Shown: positions 62,159-64,000 of the stretch, piece by piece
How positions within the stretch are numbered: position 1 is the stretch's first letter
How the letters are laid out: every line of letters starts with the position of its first letter
Source: Vibrio navarrensis
GTDB taxonomy: Bacteria > Pseudomonadota > Gammaproteobacteria > Enterobacterales > Vibrionaceae
DNA: 64,000 nt
NCBI RefSeq assembly: GCF_000764325.1
Contig: NZ_JMCG01000002.1
Location: 806,001-870,000 of the forward strand
Reading direction: 5' to 3'
The notes under the pieces: model-generated
The model's input: the letters and a program-made list of their open reading frames with translations, nothing else
Databases searched by the model: none
What the model was told of the DNA's origin: nothing
Translations under genes and position numbers: made by a program

Positions 62159-63227
62159 ATAATTTCCGATTGAGCAGCATCACCGCGATAGTTAAAAAGA
62201 CGATACTGGGCGCAATGGCACCAAATACAGGGGAAATGCCGTAGACCAAGCTGAGCGGACCGAAAAATTCGCTGGAGATATAAAATGCGAATCCGGCAAT
62301 CACACCAGACAGTACCCTCGCCCCCATAGTCACACTTCGCAGCGGGCCAAAAATAAACGACAGCGCCATCAGCATCATCACGCCAATCGAGATAGGTTGA
62401 GTGATCTTGCGCCAAAAGGCTAATTCATAGCGAGAAGCATCTTGCTCTGACGCTTTCAAGTATGTGACGTAGTCATATAATCCACTGATGGAAAGCTCTT
62501 CAGGTTTGACGGTGACCACGGCCAGTTTGTCTGGAGCCAGGGACGTTTCCCAATCCATCTGCTCTAGTGACTGCTTAGTAATCACCTTTTCATCTTGCAT
62601 ATTGGTGATTTGCACGTAGCGCATCAGCCAACGATTGTCTTGTAAGTAGTCGACTTCTTCAGCAAACACCACTGCTTGCAGCTTTTTGTCAGCATCAAAG
62701 CGCCACATGTTCAATCCGTACAACTTATCGTCATCCACTTTGCCGATAAAGATGAAATCATTGGCATCTTTGGCCCAAACCCCACTGCGCACCGAGACAA
62801 TGCTGCCGCCAGAAAGGGCAAAAGCGCGTAAGTCTCGTGCTAGCTTCTGCGCTTCAGGAGCCCCCCACTGACCTAAAGTCATCACGACCAACATCAGTGG
62901 AATCGCTGTTTTCAGCACTGAGAGGCCGATGTCCAACTTAGAAAATCCCGCCGCTTGCATCACTACCAACTCTGAGCTAGATGCCAACATGCCTAGGCCA
63001 ATCAGCGCCCCAAGTAATGCGGCCATGGGGAAAAACATTTCGATATCGCGTGGAATGCTCAAAACAACAAAGTAGAGCGCGTGCAACAGATCGTAAGCTC
63101 CTTTGCCGACTTTACGTAGTTGTTCCACATATTTGATGATGCCGGAGAGGCCGACAAAGGTCACCAGAACCAAAGAGGTGGTGGCAACGATGGTTCTACC
63201 AATATAAAGGTCTAGAATTTTGAACAC
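62157..63227 (-). CDS. lptG: LPS export permease LptG
   Basis: Inner-membrane subunit of LptB2FGC, which extracts LPS and passes it to the periplasmic bridge. It is 356 aa of the YjgP/YjgQ family, with three N-terminal spans, a periplasmic beta-jellyroll (about 130-265) and three C-terminal spans. The coupling region AALLGALIGLGMLASSSELV matches the LptF/G family. It starts 3 nt after lptF. Confidence 0.96.
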   Translation of the reverse strand: MFKILDLYIGRTIVATTSLVLVTFVGLSGIIKYVEQLRKVGKGAYDLLHALYFVVLSIPRDIEMFFPMAALLGALIGLGMLASSSELVVMQAAGFSKLDIGLSVLKTAIPLMLVVMTLGQWGAPEAQKLARDLRAFALSGGSIVSVRSGVWAKDANDFIFIGKVDDDKLYGLNMWRFDADKKLQAVVFAEEVDYLQDNRWLMRYVQITNMQDEKVITKQSLEQMDWETSLAPDKLAVVTVKPEELSISGLYDYVTYLKASEQDASRYELAFWRKITQPISIGVMMLMALSFIFGPLRSVTMGARVLSGVIAGFAFYISSEFFGPLSLVYGISPVFGAIAPSIVFLTIAVMLLNRKL

Positions 63228-63230
63228 GAG

Positions 63231-64000
63231 TTACGCCAACCTTTTCTTCTTAAAATTGTCTTTCATGCGTCGCACCGGAACACTGTCCATCAGATTGACC
63301 AAGATCGCCACCAACAGCAGCATGCCATTAATTGGCCACATACCAACCGATGTTGGAATGTCCCCTTCTTCTAATGCCGATTTGGTGGCACTGATCGCTA
63401 AGAAATAAGCGAGGTAGATCAAAATGGCAGGCCCCATCTTGGCAAATCGGCCTTGACGTGGATTGACCGCAGAGAGAGGAATCACCAGCATGGTCAGCAG
63501 CGGAATACAGACAAACAGTGAGAATCGCCATTGCAGTTCAGCTTGCGCTTCACGATCGGGGTGACCAATTAAGTCCAGCGTTGGCGTTGCGTCCCAATCT
63601 CGGCCACGATACTTCACCGCTCGCTGACCGATCAGCCCGTCATACTGGGCAAATTCGGTGATCATATATTCAACGCGTGTCGGAATGCCCTCATAGCGTG
63701 TCCCCTCCTTCATTGAGATGATCTGCCTGCCGTCAGACAACTCTTTTACCTCGCCAGAGCTGGCAAACATCACACTAGGAAGAATTGAGTCTCGGGGTAA
63801 TAACTGTGCGACAAAGACATTAGAAAGCTGCTTGTCTTTGATATCGTCAATGAAAACCACAGAAGAACGGTCAGGAGTAAACTGAAACTGCCCTTTTTTC
63901 AATAAATCGACACTGTTCTCGGCCGCCACTTGCTCAGTCAGTTGCTCTACTTTATCCATCGACCAAGGAGAAAGCCAAAGCGCGTTGAAAGCCGCCAAGC
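63231..64000 (-). CDS. lptF: LPS export permease LptF (partial)
   Basis: Partner of LptG in the LPS transporter. About 255 C-terminal residues are visible; the N-terminal spans lie beyond the right edge. The jellyroll domain and the last three membrane spans (including VCIPLLTMLVIPLSAV and AILIYLAYFLAIS) are clear. It is upstream of and tightly linked to lptG, with a gap of 3 nt. Confidence 0.95.
   Translation of the reverse strand, partial: LAAFNALWLSPWSMDKVEQLTEQVAAENSVDLLKKGQFQFTPDRSSVVFIDDIKDKQLSNVFVAQLLPRDSILPSVMFASSGEVKELSDGRQIISMKEGTRYEGIPTRVEYMITEFAQYDGLIGQRAVKYRGRDWDATPTLDLIGHPDREAQAELQWRFSLFVCIPLLTMLVIPLSAVNPRQGRFAKMGPAILIYLAYFLAISATKSALEEGDIPTSVGMWPINGMLLLVAILVNLMDSVPVRRMKDNFKKKRLA

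Overview
The window is a stretch of core chromosome from a gammaproteobacterium, almost certainly a Vibrio (Vibrionaceae). The evidence is gene order and protein sequence: rnc-lepB-lepA with the rseC-rseB-rseA-rpoE operon, sdhE/ygfX, ubiI-ubiH-ygfB opposite zapA-6S RNA-fau, rpiA-serA, yggE-argP-argO-mscS, fba-pgk-epd-tkt-metK, rsmE-gshB-yqgE-ruvX, pilU/pilT opposite yggS-proC-yggT-yggU-rdgB-hemW, and trmB/mutY-yggX-mltC. The order is E. coli-like, but the protein variants, tRNA arrays and rrn layout are Vibrio-like. I cannot fix the species from sequence alone.

Layout. Positions 1-6160 (minus strand) hold translation, secretion and envelope-stress genes: RNase III (cut by the window edge), signal peptidase I, EF4/LepA, and the sigma-E operon behind a clear sigma-E autoregulatory promoter. 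Positions 6386-14206 hold NAD synthesis (nadB), flavinylation of succinate dehydrogenase (sdhE), ygfZ, a YbaK-type deacylase, a candidate structured small RNA, ytfK and two ubiquinone hydroxylases. Positions 14454-29236 hold division (zapA), 6S RNA, one-carbon, pentose and serine metabolism, arginine export, MscS, the glycolytic cluster, and metK under a MetJ-type operator. Positions 29356-44775 hold a periplasmic nuclease, glutathione synthesis, type IV pilus retraction ATPases, PLP, proline and nucleotide housekeeping, heme chaperone, glutaminase, tRNA methylation and DNA repair.

Positions 44844-48048 hold two tRNA arrays (Phe/Thr/Asn) around a chemoreceptor gene. The second array has a tRNA-Phe with a rearranged acceptor stem and a duplicated tRNA 3' tail. 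An aldehyde dehydrogenase broken by one amber codon follows. Next comes a minus-strand rRNA operon (promoters near 55662-55805; 16S, 23S, 5S, tRNA-Thr, second 5S, tRNA-Asp, tandem terminators) and an HD-GYP protein.

Positions 57481-61462 are the accessory part. A GFA-family gene is split near its fourth codon by a 1260-bp IS3-family element that itself carries a nonsense codon. Beyond it, an AT-richer segment of about 1.9 kb lies between a truncated and a complete tRNA-Leu gene. That segment carries an unrecognised two-gene, translationally coupled cassette: a 218-aa protein with two hydrophobic stretches and a 93-aa multi-span membrane protein. It is the best candidate here for an undescribed system; a toxin/immunity or defence role is only a hypothesis. 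The window ends with an RDD membrane protein and lptG-lptF (LPS export), cut at the right edge.
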